From NCBI GenBank assembly GCA_041391505.1, contig JAWKNW010000003.1, positions 1 through 64,000 on the forward strand: a stretch of 64,000 bases of DNA. The letters run 5' to 3'. The translations under genes and the position numbers were made by a program. The notes beneath the pieces were generated by a model, which made no database searches, was not told the DNA's origin, and worked only from the letters and a program-made list of their open reading frames with translations. Positions 1 through 8,277 of this stretch are shown here, piece after piece. Numbering within the stretch: position 1 is the stretch's first letter; every line of letters starts with the position of its first letter. This DNA is from Rhodothermales bacterium. GTDB taxonomy: Bacteria; Bacteroidota; Rhodothermia; Rhodothermales; JAHQVL01.

Positions 1-318
1 ACGCTTCTTCAACGGGTCTCGTGACATTTCATCTTCTCGATGTGCCATTTTGGGGCCAATTCGAAGGTTTTCGTTCCAAACCAACACGTAACGAAGCCTA
101 CGCCATGGATCCGGCATCTCCACTAAGTACTGGCCCTGAGTTCATCTCGCGATGAACTCAGGGCTTTTTGTTTTTCCGGACCTCCTCCCCCACCATCACG
201 CCTGCCCGCATAGGCCCCGGATCTACCGAAGCGCGTCGGCCGAAGACGGGGTTGAGGGGCGCATTCAACGCCGATCACGCCGGCATGGCCAACGTCGCGC
301 AACAACCGAACAGGGTTT
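1..318. other. Left-edge non-coding stretch
   Basis: I see no convincing gene here. Short open frames enter from the left edge and close at about positions 24, 93 and 153, and none of their residues match a family I recognise. The one clear element is the rho-independent terminator at 133-175, which implies that a plus-strand gene or RNA ends just before or at the left edge. Confidence 0.4.
133..175 (+). terminator. Rho-independent terminator
   Basis: A perfect 14-bp stem (GCCCTGAGTTCATC, 133-146, pairing with 151-164) has a TCGC tetraloop and is followed by T5-G-T5. It would end a plus-strand transcript arriving from outside the window. Confidence 0.9.
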
Positions 319-3300
319 TCAGGGCACCACCTTCAACACGCCCTGCATCACGCGCCAGTGCCCGGGGACGGTGCACAGGTAGGGATACGACCCCGCATCG
401 TCCGGTATGCGGAAACGGATGCGGACCGTCTGACCGGGATCGACGAGGACGGATGAGGCGAGGACCGACGGGATGCGCGGGACGTACTGCTGCGCGGCGC
501 CGTTCGGCGACTGGGCGAGGGCGTCCGCGGCGGCGCCGATGATCTCGGTGGAGCCGGGCGCGCCGAAGACGACGTTGTGCTGCATCAGGTCGTCGTTGGT
601 GTAGACGAACTCGACGAGCGAGCCGGCCTTGACGGTCAGCTCCTTCACGTCGAAGGCGAGTTGCTGACGCACGGCGCGCAGTTCGACGACGCGGTCGGGC
701 TGCTCTTCATCCATCTGACCGGCCGCCGCGGCCGCGTCGGCCGCACCGCCATAGGTGTACACCACGTGCGCGGCCAGTTCGCCGGGCCGGGTGTAGACCA
801 TTTTCTCGTTCAGCCGGCGCTCGATCCGGAAATGCCACGGACCGACCAGGGAGACCTTGCTTCCATCGGATTCTTCGACATACAGGTTGTCGGGCTCGCC
901 GTAAATCCCGCCGCCGCCGGTGTTGTCGTGCACGCGCACGGCGATGACGTTCGTGCCGGCTTTCCATACGTTCGCCGGCAGGTCGTACACACGCACCTTG
1001 TTGTAGCCCTCCGTCGCCCCCACCGGCACGCCGTTCACCCAGGTCTGGTCGTTGTCATCGACCATGCCCAGATGGAGGGTGGCGGCGCCGGCGCGCTGCC
1101 CCTCCACCGTGCGGATCAGCCAGGCGTCGCCGTCGAAATCGTTGTAGCCTTGCTGATCCCACAACGCGGGGGCGTTGACCGTCTCCCAGTCGGCAAACTC
1201 GGCCGGTGACAGCTCCTGCCAGTTGACCACCGTGGTGATGCCCCGGATGCTCGGGGACAGCTGATCGAGGGGCATCGCCCCCGCATCCGACATATAGGCC
1301 GCCTGCACGCCGGCGAAATGACGGATCGAAGCGACATAAAACGCCTTGCCGATCCAGTAGTCGCCGTAGTTGACCGGGTTCTTGCTCGCTTCGTAGAGAC
1401 GCCGGCCGGTTTCTTCGGAGGCCGGGGTGTCGGCGAGGGCGAGGGCGGCGGCGAGACGGGTGTGGGCATCGGGATCCTCCAGCAGGCCGGCAGCGGCGAT
1501 GGCCCGCGCCGTTTCGGTCGTATGGGGCAATACCTGCGCCGCGGCCTTGCGCACGCCGGCGGACGGATGCTTGAGGGCGCGAAGTGCGGTGTTCGTGACG
1601 ATGCCGTTGGACCCATCCAGCAGCCCCAGACCGTGCAGCGTCCACAACGCGTGGATGGCGGCGCCGTTGATCCCGATGGCGTCCATCGAGCGGTCTTCCA
1701 CGAGCGCGATCAGCGCCGGCGCGATGTCGGTCTGGCCCCGCTCGACGAGCAGGCGCTGCCCGGTCGTCCGCCACAGCATGTTATCGGACCGGAGCGCATC
1801 GATAAGGCCGTCCGGATCGGTCTTGCTCAGCGACCGGGGCGAATAGGCCGGCGCATCCTTGTAGACGATCCGGTACACGCGCCCGTGCGTCTTGTCGCGG
1901 AGATCGGTCACATAGGCATTGCCGTCGCCGGTGCCGAACCCCTGGGGGGTCGGGTTGTGCTGCACGATGAAGTTGTACCAGTCGAGCACCCACACCGCGC
2001 CATCCGGCCCGACCTGGGCATGGATCGGGGAGACCCATTCGTCGGCGCTGGAGAGCAGATTCCAGCCGTCTTCCGTCCGGAAGCCGGCGCCGTCGGGCAC
2101 GATGCGCCCGCGCGCCAGCAGGTGGCCCGTGGGTTCATTGATGAGGGCCGCGCTGTTCCAGAAGGACGGCGGGTAAGCCCGCGCCGTATAGAGGTGATGC
2201 CCCGCGGCCGCCGTGAAGCCGCCGAACACATCCACCTGACGCACATTGGGTGTCAGCGGATGAATCTTGTAAAAAGCGCTGATGCCTTCCGACCCCGCGG
2301 CGTTGGAGAGCCCCCGCACGCCGTCCAGATACCGGTTCGGGATCGCCATGTACCAGCTCGGGGCATTGTTCGCGGTGGAGCCGAGCACATCGAAGGTTTC
2401 GGTGAAACCCAGTCCCCACGTGTTGTTGCTGGTGCGCGTGAGGTACTCGAAATCGCTCCCGTCGGGCCGGAAGCGGTAAAAGCCCTGCCCGAATTGGAAC
2501 GCCTTGCCGTCGATCTCGCCATCGAATCCCGAATACCCTACCGTACCCCAGATCCGGTTGTCGAGCCCGTACTGGAGGTTCGACGGGCCGGCGTGGGTGT
2601 CGAACGTGCCCCATCCGGAAATGAGGGTCTGGCGCACATCGGCGCGGTCGTCCCCATCCGTATCCTTCAGAAACAGGAAGTCGGGCGCCTGCGCCACGAT
2701 CACCCCGTCGTTGGCGAATGTCAGGCTCGTGGGGATATTCAGCCCTTCCGCAAAAACGGTCACCTTGTCGGCGCGGCCGTCGCCGTCGGTATCCTCGAGG
2801 ATCTTGATGCGGTCGTCGCCGATCGTCTCGCCGTTCTTGACCTCGTTGGGATAGTCGACCGTCTCGACGACCCAGAGCCGGCCCCGTTCATCGAACGCCA
2901 TCGTGATCGGGTTGACGATATCTGGTTCGGAGGCGAACAGTTCGAGGCTGAACTCGGCCGGTGTCTGGATGAGCTTCTGCGAATCGCCGGCCGACAGCGG
3001 CAGCTGCATCTTCAGCGGCGGATCGCGGCGCTCGTAGTTGGGCAGTTTGGCGTCGACATATTCCGTCGTCGGCACTTCGAATTTGTCCCACTGGGCGCGC
3101 GCTTCGTCGCCCACGGCCCAGAGCACGCCGGCCGCGAGGAGATCGTGAAAGGCCGGCTGGGACCAGGTCCGTTCATCGTGCCCCAGGGCGGTGTAAAAGA
3201 CGCGGCCCTTCCCCTGCGTGCGCACCCAGGTGTAGGGCTCGCGGTGATTGCCCTCGACGCGCTCCATCAGCACCTCGCGATCCGGGGCCAGGCGGGTGTG

Positions 3301-3882
3301 CACATACGTCTCGTCCCACGTCTCGAACGGCCGCACGCCGGTCATGGCCGGATGGTTTTGACGGGTGATGCGGGCGGTGAAGGTGCCCGTTTCATGCGTG
3401 GAAAACTGGCCGCCCACGAGCCGGACGAAGGCCTCCGAGTTACGGAAGCAGTAGGACGCCGAGTGCACCGGAATGAAACCGTGGCCGCTCGCGACGAAGT
3501 CGAGCAGCGCCTTCTCCTGCGCCGGCGTGATCTCGTCGTGATTGGCGTAGAGCAGCAGGCCGTCGTAGTGCGACAGCACCTCCGGATCGAGCGCGGCGGC
3601 GGGCTCCTCGACGTACGTCACGTGGATGCCCCGCTTCGCAAAGCTGGCGGAGAGGATCGGGGCGTAGGCGGATGCATTATGATGTTCGCTCGCATGGCCC
3701 AAGAACAGCAATTCGATGGGCCGGCCGGCCTCGGGCGGCGCCGGCAGCACCTCGGACGGCTCCTGGGCCCGCGCCCCGTGCGGAGATGTGCCGGCGATGA
3801 AAGCCGCCATGAGCAGAATCAGCCAGCCGCGAAACCGGCCGGCGTTGGAATGAGCCAGGGAGGTCAACATAAAGCAATCCAT
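319..3882 (-). CDS. Secreted ThuA / PVC-type beta-propeller / cupredoxin multidomain protein
   Basis: Exported protein of 1187 residues, probably an oxidoreductase-like or sugar-binding catabolic protein. A signal segment spans about residues 18-39. Next come a ThuA (trehalose-utilisation, class I glutamine-amidotransferase-like) domain at about 50-270, a six-bladed PVC-type propeller at about 310-690 with DxDGDGRAD-type loops, HEAT-like repeats at about 690-880, and a galactose-binding-like jelly roll at about 900-1040. The C-terminal cupredoxin at about 1080-1187 keeps a complete azurin-type copper set: His1102, Cys1170, His1175 and Met1179, with C-x4-H-x3-M spacing. Many PVC-type homologues end in a c-type heme domain; I see no CxxCH motif here. 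A second ATG at codon 5 is an equally plausible start. The gene reads toward the left edge and probably shares a transcript with the epimerase gene upstream. Confidence 0.85.
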   Translation of the reverse strand: MDCFMLTSLAHSNAGRFRGWLILLMAAFIAGTSPHGARAQEPSEVLPAPPEAGRPIELLFLGHASEHHNASAYAPILSASFAKRGIHVTYVEEPAAALDPEVLSHYDGLLLYANHDEITPAQEKALLDFVASGHGFIPVHSASYCFRNSEAFVRLVGGQFSTHETGTFTARITRQNHPAMTGVRPFETWDETYVHTRLAPDREVLMERVEGNHREPYTWVRTQGKGRVFYTALGHDERTWSQPAFHDLLAAGVLWAVGDEARAQWDKFEVPTTEYVDAKLPNYERRDPPLKMQLPLSAGDSQKLIQTPAEFSLELFASEPDIVNPITMAFDERGRLWVVETVDYPNEVKNGETIGDDRIKILEDTDGDGRADKVTVFAEGLNIPTSLTFANDGVIVAQAPDFLFLKDTDGDDRADVRQTLISGWGTFDTHAGPSNLQYGLDNRIWGTVGYSGFDGEIDGKAFQFGQGFYRFRPDGSDFEYLTRTSNNTWGLGFTETFDVLGSTANNAPSWYMAIPNRYLDGVRGLSNAAGSEGISAFYKIHPLTPNVRQVDVFGGFTAAAGHHLYTARAYPPSFWNSAALINEPTGHLLARGRIVPDGAGFRTEDGWNLLSSADEWVSPIHAQVGPDGAVWVLDWYNFIVQHNPTPQGFGTGDGNAYVTDLRDKTHGRVYRIVYKDAPAYSPRSLSKTDPDGLIDALRSDNMLWRTTGQRLLVERGQTDIAPALIALVEDRSMDAIGINGAAIHALWTLHGLGLLDGSNGIVTNTALRALKHPSAGVRKAAAQVLPHTTETARAIAAAGLLEDPDAHTRLAAALALADTPASEETGRRLYEASKNPVNYGDYWIGKAFYVASIRHFAGVQAAYMSDAGAMPLDQLSPSIRGITTVVNWQELSPAEFADWETVNAPALWDQQGYNDFDGDAWLIRTVEGQRAGAATLHLGMVDDNDQTWVNGVPVGATEGYNKVRVYDLPANVWKAGTNVIAVRVHDNTGGGGIYGEPDNLYVEESDGSKVSLVGPWHFRIERRLNEKMVYTRPGELAAHVVYTYGGAADAAAAAGQMDEEQPDRVVELRAVRQQLAFDVKELTVKAGSLVEFVYTNDDLMQHNVVFGAPGSTEIIGAAADALAQSPNGAAQQYVPRIPSVLASSVLVDPGQTVRIRFRIPDDAGSYPYLCTVPGHWRVMQGVLKVVP

Positions 3883-3977
3883 GTTTCAGATAGATAGAGA
3901 GCGTGTGCCGTAACCGACATGCCGCGTTCGATCAGATAGCGGGATGTCGGCTGCGCGCACGAACAGGTGTTCTCCGC

Positions 3978-4841
3978 TCAGCCGAGGAGATGGCGCAGAA
4001 AACGCAGTCCTTCGCGAGCGAGCGTGTCCGAGTCGGGCGCGAGCGGGCGCCAGATGGCGGCGGCGCGCGCGATGGCCTCCACGCGGTCCGAGAACGTCTC
4101 GATGACCACGCGGCCCTCGTAGCCGATGTCCTGGAGGGCGCGGGCGAAATCCTGCCACGGGAGATGGCCGGTCCCGGGCGTGCCCCGGTCGTTTTCTGCC
4201 ACCTGGACGTGTTTCAGGTGCGCGCCGGCGGCGCGGATGGCGTCGCCCGGGCTCTTCTCCTCGATGCCCAGATGAAACAGGTCGAGCCCGAGCCCGACGG
4301 CGGGATGATCGACGCGCGCGATCAGGTCGAGCGCCTGCGCGGTCGTATTGATAAAGCTCGTCTCGAAGCGGTTGAGCGGTTCCAGGGCGAGCGACACCCC
4401 GTTGTCGGCGGCATAGGCCCCGAGACGCCGCAGCGTCTCGGCGAGCGACGCCAGATCCCGTTCGCGCTCCGCCGGCGTCTGCACCCAGCAGCGGCCCACG
4501 GCGGAATAAAACGGGCCGGCGACGGCCGGCGCATCGAGCGCGGCCGCCAGGTCGATGGCAGCCCGCAGGTAGGTCTCGCCGGCGGCCCGCTCCTCGTCGA
4601 GCAACAGGTCGCGCCCGCCGCCGATGACGGCGCATACCGAGATGGCCAGGCCCTCCGCTTCTGCGAGCGTTTTCGCCGCCTGGACGTCGAACTGCCCCGC
4701 ATATTCCATGGGGATCTCGATGACGTCGTATCCCAGCGCCGCGATGTGGGGGATGAGCCGGCGGAGGACGTCGTCGGTCGCCGGGGAGGTCCAGACCCAG
4801 GTACTGATACCCAGTTGCATGTGTCGTTCTTGCTGATTCAA
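3978..4841 (-). CDS. Sugar phosphate isomerase/epimerase (D-tagatose/D-psicose 3-epimerase-like TIM barrel)
   Basis: A 287-residue TIM barrel of the AP-endonuclease-2/xylose-isomerase superfamily. The metal and catalytic pattern of ketose 3-epimerases is visible: Glu154 in LALEPLNRFE, Asp187 in GLGLDLFH, His211 in LKHVQVAEND and Glu248 in VVIETF. It should be cytoplasmic and interconvert ketose or keto-sugar epimers; the substrate cannot be read from sequence. The start could also be Met8, which begins the first strand directly. It lies 95 bp upstream of the ThuA/propeller gene on the same strand and is divergent from the DUF1080/VCBS gene, which supports a shared sugar-degradation role. Confidence 0.85.
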   Translation of the reverse strand: MNQQERHMQLGISTWVWTSPATDDVLRRLIPHIAALGYDVIEIPMEYAGQFDVQAAKTLAEAEGLAISVCAVIGGGRDLLLDEERAAGETYLRAAIDLAAALDAPAVAGPFYSAVGRCWVQTPAERERDLASLAETLRRLGAYAADNGVSLALEPLNRFETSFINTTAQALDLIARVDHPAVGLGLDLFHLGIEEKSPGDAIRAAGAHLKHVQVAENDRGTPGTGHLPWQDFARALQDIGYEGRVVIETFSDRVEAIARAAAIWRPLAPDSDTLAREGLRFLRHLLG

Positions 4842-5118
4842 CGGACGGTACCCCCTACGCGTGGGGGGATAGGCAGCCTAGCGCGCCAATATAGCCCTTT
4901 TGCATTTCAAAGGCTGCCCGGTACCGCTTTCTTTGTGCGCGTGGCGCAAGAACGGGCGATGGGCCGTTCCCGAAAGATCCACCCATCTCCCCTAAAGATC
5001 CCCCCTCGTAGGGTACCGGATCAGGACGTACCATGAACAGGGCCCATGAACAGGGCCGCCGGCGTCCGGAGATCCTGCCTTCTGCAGGCCGCGCAAAACC
5101 CATCAAACCGAGATTCCT

Positions 5119-6987
5119 ATGCCCCGCAAGCTGCCCGTCGTTGAGATGAAATGGATAGCGGCCGCGCTCTTCGTCTTTGCCGTCCATGGCGCCGCTGCGC
5201 AGACGGCCCCGAATTTTGCGCCCGACTGGACGTTCAAGGGCAACGACCTGTCGGCCCTGCACCGGATCGGGCAGACCGAGTGGAAGGCAAGCTCCGGCGT
5301 CATCACCGGCGCGCCGAAAGGCCAGGGCGGCTGGCTCCTGTTCGAGCCGGCGTATCAGGACATGCAGTTTGCGCTGCGTTTCCGGTGCGCGTCCGCCTGC
5401 GACGCCGGCGTGATGCTGCGCGCGGAGAAAACGGCCGGCGGCGGCTATGAAGGGCTGTTTGTCGCCTTTTCCGACTCGATGGACATCTTCCGGCTCGCCA
5501 TCGACGCGAACGGACGCGAAATCCGCCGCGAAAGCCTGCGCGCCGCGCGGGTCATGATGCGCATGGCGCCCGCTCCCCAGGCCGGCCCGGTGCCCATGGC
5601 GACGGCCGTCCCGATCGAGGACGGCTGGAACGCCCTGCACGTCGACCTCGACGCCAACATCCTCCGCGCCCGCCTCAACGGGTGGGGGCCGTCGACTTCG
5701 GGCGCGACCGGCGAGGACCCCGGCGGCTACGGGGTCGTCGCGCTGTATGTGGGCGGATCGGGTGCGGTCGAGTTCGACGGGATCGCCGCGGCCGATGCCA
5801 ACCGCCGCGCCGTCCCCGGCGAAACGATCTCCAGCCACTTCACGATGCAGCGGCTCGACGAGTTCTACTATGCGTGGGACACCGCGATCGCCGACATCAA
5901 CCAGGACGGTGTGCAGGACGTGGTTGCCGGCCCCTATTATTACCTCGGGCCGGACTACACGACGCGCCATGAAATCTACTTCGGCGAAACCAACAACCCG
6001 AGCACGACCTTCGTCGCCAACATGGTCACGCACGCCTACGATTTCACCGGCGACGGCTGGCCGGACGTCCTGGCGACGGAGTCGCGGCCGATGGTGCTAT
6101 ATGTCAACCCGCGGGGGGAAAGCCGCCGCTGGGATCGCTACGAGGTCATGCCGGGCGTCGTCTCGGAAAACACCCTCTTGCGCGACATGGACGGAGACGG
6201 GCTGCCCGAGGTGGTCTACGCGCTCGGCCGGGGCGGCATCCTCGCGTATGCCGAGCCGGACCCGGCGAAGCCGACGGCTCCGTGGACCGTCCACCAGATT
6301 TCGGGTGAGATGGGCTTCGGGACGGTGATCCACGGGCTCGGCGCCGGCGACGTCAACGGCGACGGGCGTAACGACATCCTCATCCGCAACGGCTGGTTCG
6401 AACAGCCTGCGAAGCCCACGGCGGACGGCACGTGGCCCTTCCACGCGTTCCCCTTCGCCACGGCCGGCTCCATCGAGGGTTCGGGCGGCGGCACCATGAC
6501 CGTCGTGGACCTGAACGGCGACGGGCTCAACGATGTCGCCACGAGCCTGAACGCCCATGGCTGGGGGATGGCCTGGTTCGAGCAGGTCCGCGAAGCCGGC
6601 GGGATCACGTTCAAGCCCCATCTGATCATGGGCGACATGGCGGCGGACAATCCCGGCGATGTCGCCTTTTCCGAGCTGCACGGCGGCGTCGAGACGGCCG
6701 ACCTCAACGGCGACGGCCTGCCGGACCTTATCACCGGCAAGCGGCACTGGTCGCACCTGGACAGCTCGATCGACCCCGACCCCTACGGCGAGGCCGTCCT
6801 CTACGTGTACCGGACGGTCCGCGATGCCCGGGCGCCCGGCGGACTGGCCTTCGAGCCGGAGCTGATTCACAACCGGTCCGGCGTCGGCTCGCAGTTCGAG
6901 GTAACCGACCTGAACCAGGACGGCGCGGCCGACATCGTCACCTCCGGCAACCGGGGCACCTTCATCTTCTGGGGGCAGCGACGTTAA
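5119..6987 (+). CDS. Secreted DUF1080-like + VCBS/FG-GAP repeat protein
   Basis: A 622-residue exported protein. Met10 (position 5146) is probably the true start, because it is followed directly by the hydrophobic signal segment KWIAAALFVFAVHGAAAQ. Residues about 30-230 form a jelly-roll domain resembling DUF1080, the 3-keto-disaccharide hydrolase fold. Residues about 240-620 carry FG-GAP/VCBS beta-propeller repeats with calcium-type loops such as DINQDGVQD, DMDGDGLPE, DVNGDGRND, DLNGDGLND, DLNGDGLPD and DLNQDGAAD. VCBS propellers mediate cell-surface or carbohydrate binding. Divergent from the epimerase gene across a 277-bp intergenic region. The DUF1080 assignment rests on fold-level similarity and gene context. 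Confidence 0.75.
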   Translation: MPRKLPVVEMKWIAAALFVFAVHGAAAQTAPNFAPDWTFKGNDLSALHRIGQTEWKASSGVITGAPKGQGGWLLFEPAYQDMQFALRFRCASACDAGVMLRAEKTAGGGYEGLFVAFSDSMDIFRLAIDANGREIRRESLRAARVMMRMAPAPQAGPVPMATAVPIEDGWNALHVDLDANILRARLNGWGPSTSGATGEDPGGYGVVALYVGGSGAVEFDGIAAADANRRAVPGETISSHFTMQRLDEFYYAWDTAIADINQDGVQDVVAGPYYYLGPDYTTRHEIYFGETNNPSTTFVANMVTHAYDFTGDGWPDVLATESRPMVLYVNPRGESRRWDRYEVMPGVVSENTLLRDMDGDGLPEVVYALGRGGILAYAEPDPAKPTAPWTVHQISGEMGFGTVIHGLGAGDVNGDGRNDILIRNGWFEQPAKPTADGTWPFHAFPFATAGSIEGSGGGTMTVVDLNGDGLNDVATSLNAHGWGMAWFEQVREAGGITFKPHLIMGDMAADNPGDVAFSELHGGVETADLNGDGLPDLITGKRHWSHLDSSIDPDPYGEAVLYVYRTVRDARAPGGLAFEPELIHNRSGVGSQFEVTDLNQDGAADIVTSGNRGTFIFWGQRR

Positions 6988-7093
6988 GAACGTTCACGGC
7001 AGCGCATTCAAAAATCCTTTTCGGAAGGTCATCCTGAACCGCCCTCCGCTTGCGGCCGGCATTCTGCGCCCTGAACCGGTGACCCGGCCGGGG

Positions 7094-7984
7094 CTACGCG
7101 CGAAGTTTTTCGTTAAAGAAGTCGGTGGTTCGCTGCCAGGCCAGCTTCGCGGCGGGTTCGTCGTAGCGCGGCGTGGTGTCGTTATGGAATCCGTGGTTGA
7201 CGTCCGGATAGATAAACGCCTGGTATTCCTTGTTGTTGGCCTTGAGCGCTTCCTCGTACGCCGGCCATCCCGCGTTGACGCGTTCGTCGAGCCCGGCATA
7301 ATGCAGCATCAGCGGCGCCCGGATGGCGGGGACGTCCTCGGCCGCCGGCTGGCTGCCATAAAACGGCACCGAGGCCTTGAGGTCGGGCAGGCGCACGGCC
7401 ATCATGTTGGAGATCCACCCACCGAAACAGAAGCCCACGACGCCGACGTTCCCCGAGCATTGCGGGTGGGCCTTCAGATAGGTGAAGGCGGCGATGAAGT
7501 CTTCCAGCATCTCGTTGCGGTCCCGCTTCGCCTGCATCTCCCGGCCTTCGTCATCCGTTCCGGGATACCCGCCCAGCGGCGTCAGCGCGTCGGGCGCGAG
7601 TGCGATGAAGTTGGCGAGGCCGGCGCGCCGGCACACGTCCTCGATGTGCGGGTTCAGCCCGCGGTTTTCGTGGACGACGACGATGCCGGGCAGCTTTTGC
7701 GTGGCGCCAGCCGGCGCGGACAGCAGGCCGCGGATCGAACCGCCGCCCCGGGGTGATTCGTAGGTTACGTATTCTTCGTCGAGCCGGGCGTCGCCGGCGC
7801 GCACCTGCTGCGCCACCGCGTATTTCGGCGAGAGGTAATCCAGGATGGCCGTGGCGGTGAGTCCGCCGACGGCGTAGACCGACACCTGGTCGAGGAAGGC
7901 GCGGCGGTTGATGATGCCGTGAACGTACTTATCGAACAGACGGAATACTTCCCGATCCAGATCTTCGTTTTTGATCTCTTTCAT
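7094..7984 (-). CDS. Dienelactone hydrolase family protein with Tat-type N-terminus
   Basis: A 296-residue alpha/beta hydrolase. The start at 7984 is chosen because a Shine-Dalgarno sequence (GAGGT) lies 8 nt upstream and the protein then begins MKEIKNEDLD; upstream codons have no homologous look. A twin-arginine motif (RRAFL, residues 27-31) precedes a hydrophobic stretch at about 33-58, as in the exported subfamily of dienelactone hydrolases. The catalytic triad is Cys186 (GFCFGGW), Asp233 (GLDERV) and His264 (NHGFH), with the conserved Glu106 (HENRG). It hydrolyses lactones or esters, probably in the periplasm; the natural substrate is unknown. Convergent with the VCBS gene. A long hairpin element lies just upstream. 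Confidence 0.88.
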   Translation of the reverse strand: MKEIKNEDLDREVFRLFDKYVHGIINRRAFLDQVSVYAVGGLTATAILDYLSPKYAVAQQVRAGDARLDEEYVTYESPRGGGSIRGLLSAPAGATQKLPGIVVVHENRGLNPHIEDVCRRAGLANFIALAPDALTPLGGYPGTDDEGREMQAKRDRNEMLEDFIAAFTYLKAHPQCSGNVGVVGFCFGGWISNMMAVRLPDLKASVPFYGSQPAAEDVPAIRAPLMLHYAGLDERVNAGWPAYEEALKANNKEYQAFIYPDVNHGFHNDTTPRYDEPAAKLAWQRTTDFFNEKLRA

Positions 7985-8277
7985 GTACCTGACCTCTTTT
8001 CCGGGGTTGTGGGGATACGCCGTGGCGGCGCAACAGGCCTGCATGAATATACGGATCCGGACGACGGAAGCACACCCGTCCCCCGCACCAGGGCCATCGC
8101 ATGCTCGCCGTGGCCGTGAGAAGCGTATGGGAGTTTGGGTGCATGGGGGCATTTTATACCGCAAAACCTCCCATACTCCCATACCGGGAGATGCCTACGT
8201 TTGAGAGCATGCGATGGCCCTGATCCCCGCACACGAGGCGAGGCCGGGTCCTCTCCGAACGACCGCTCAGGCGCCGC
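7985..8277. other. Intergenic region containing a long hairpin element
   Basis: The region between the pseudokinase-TonB stop and the hydrolase start (both minus strand) holds the palindromic element at 8089-8222. Apart from the hydrolase ribosome-binding site I see no other gene or clear promoter in it. Confidence 0.5.
8089..8222. repeat. 134-nt imperfect palindrome with perfect 18-bp terminal inverted repeats
   Basis: CAGGGCCATCGCATGCTC at 8089-8106 is exactly complementary to 8205-8222. Inside, GTATGGGAG (8125-8133) can pair with either of two tandem CTCCCATAC copies (8168-8176, 8176-8184). The structure could be a small mobile (MITE/REP-like) element or a folded 5' leader of the hydrolase transcript. 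No oligo-T tract follows either arm, so it is not a standard terminator. Confidence 0.75.

Noticed and set aside
1318..3897. Plus-strand open frame of about 860 codons opposite the ThuA/propeller gene
   Set aside because: No family resemblance, and it runs fully opposite a protein with five recognisable domains.
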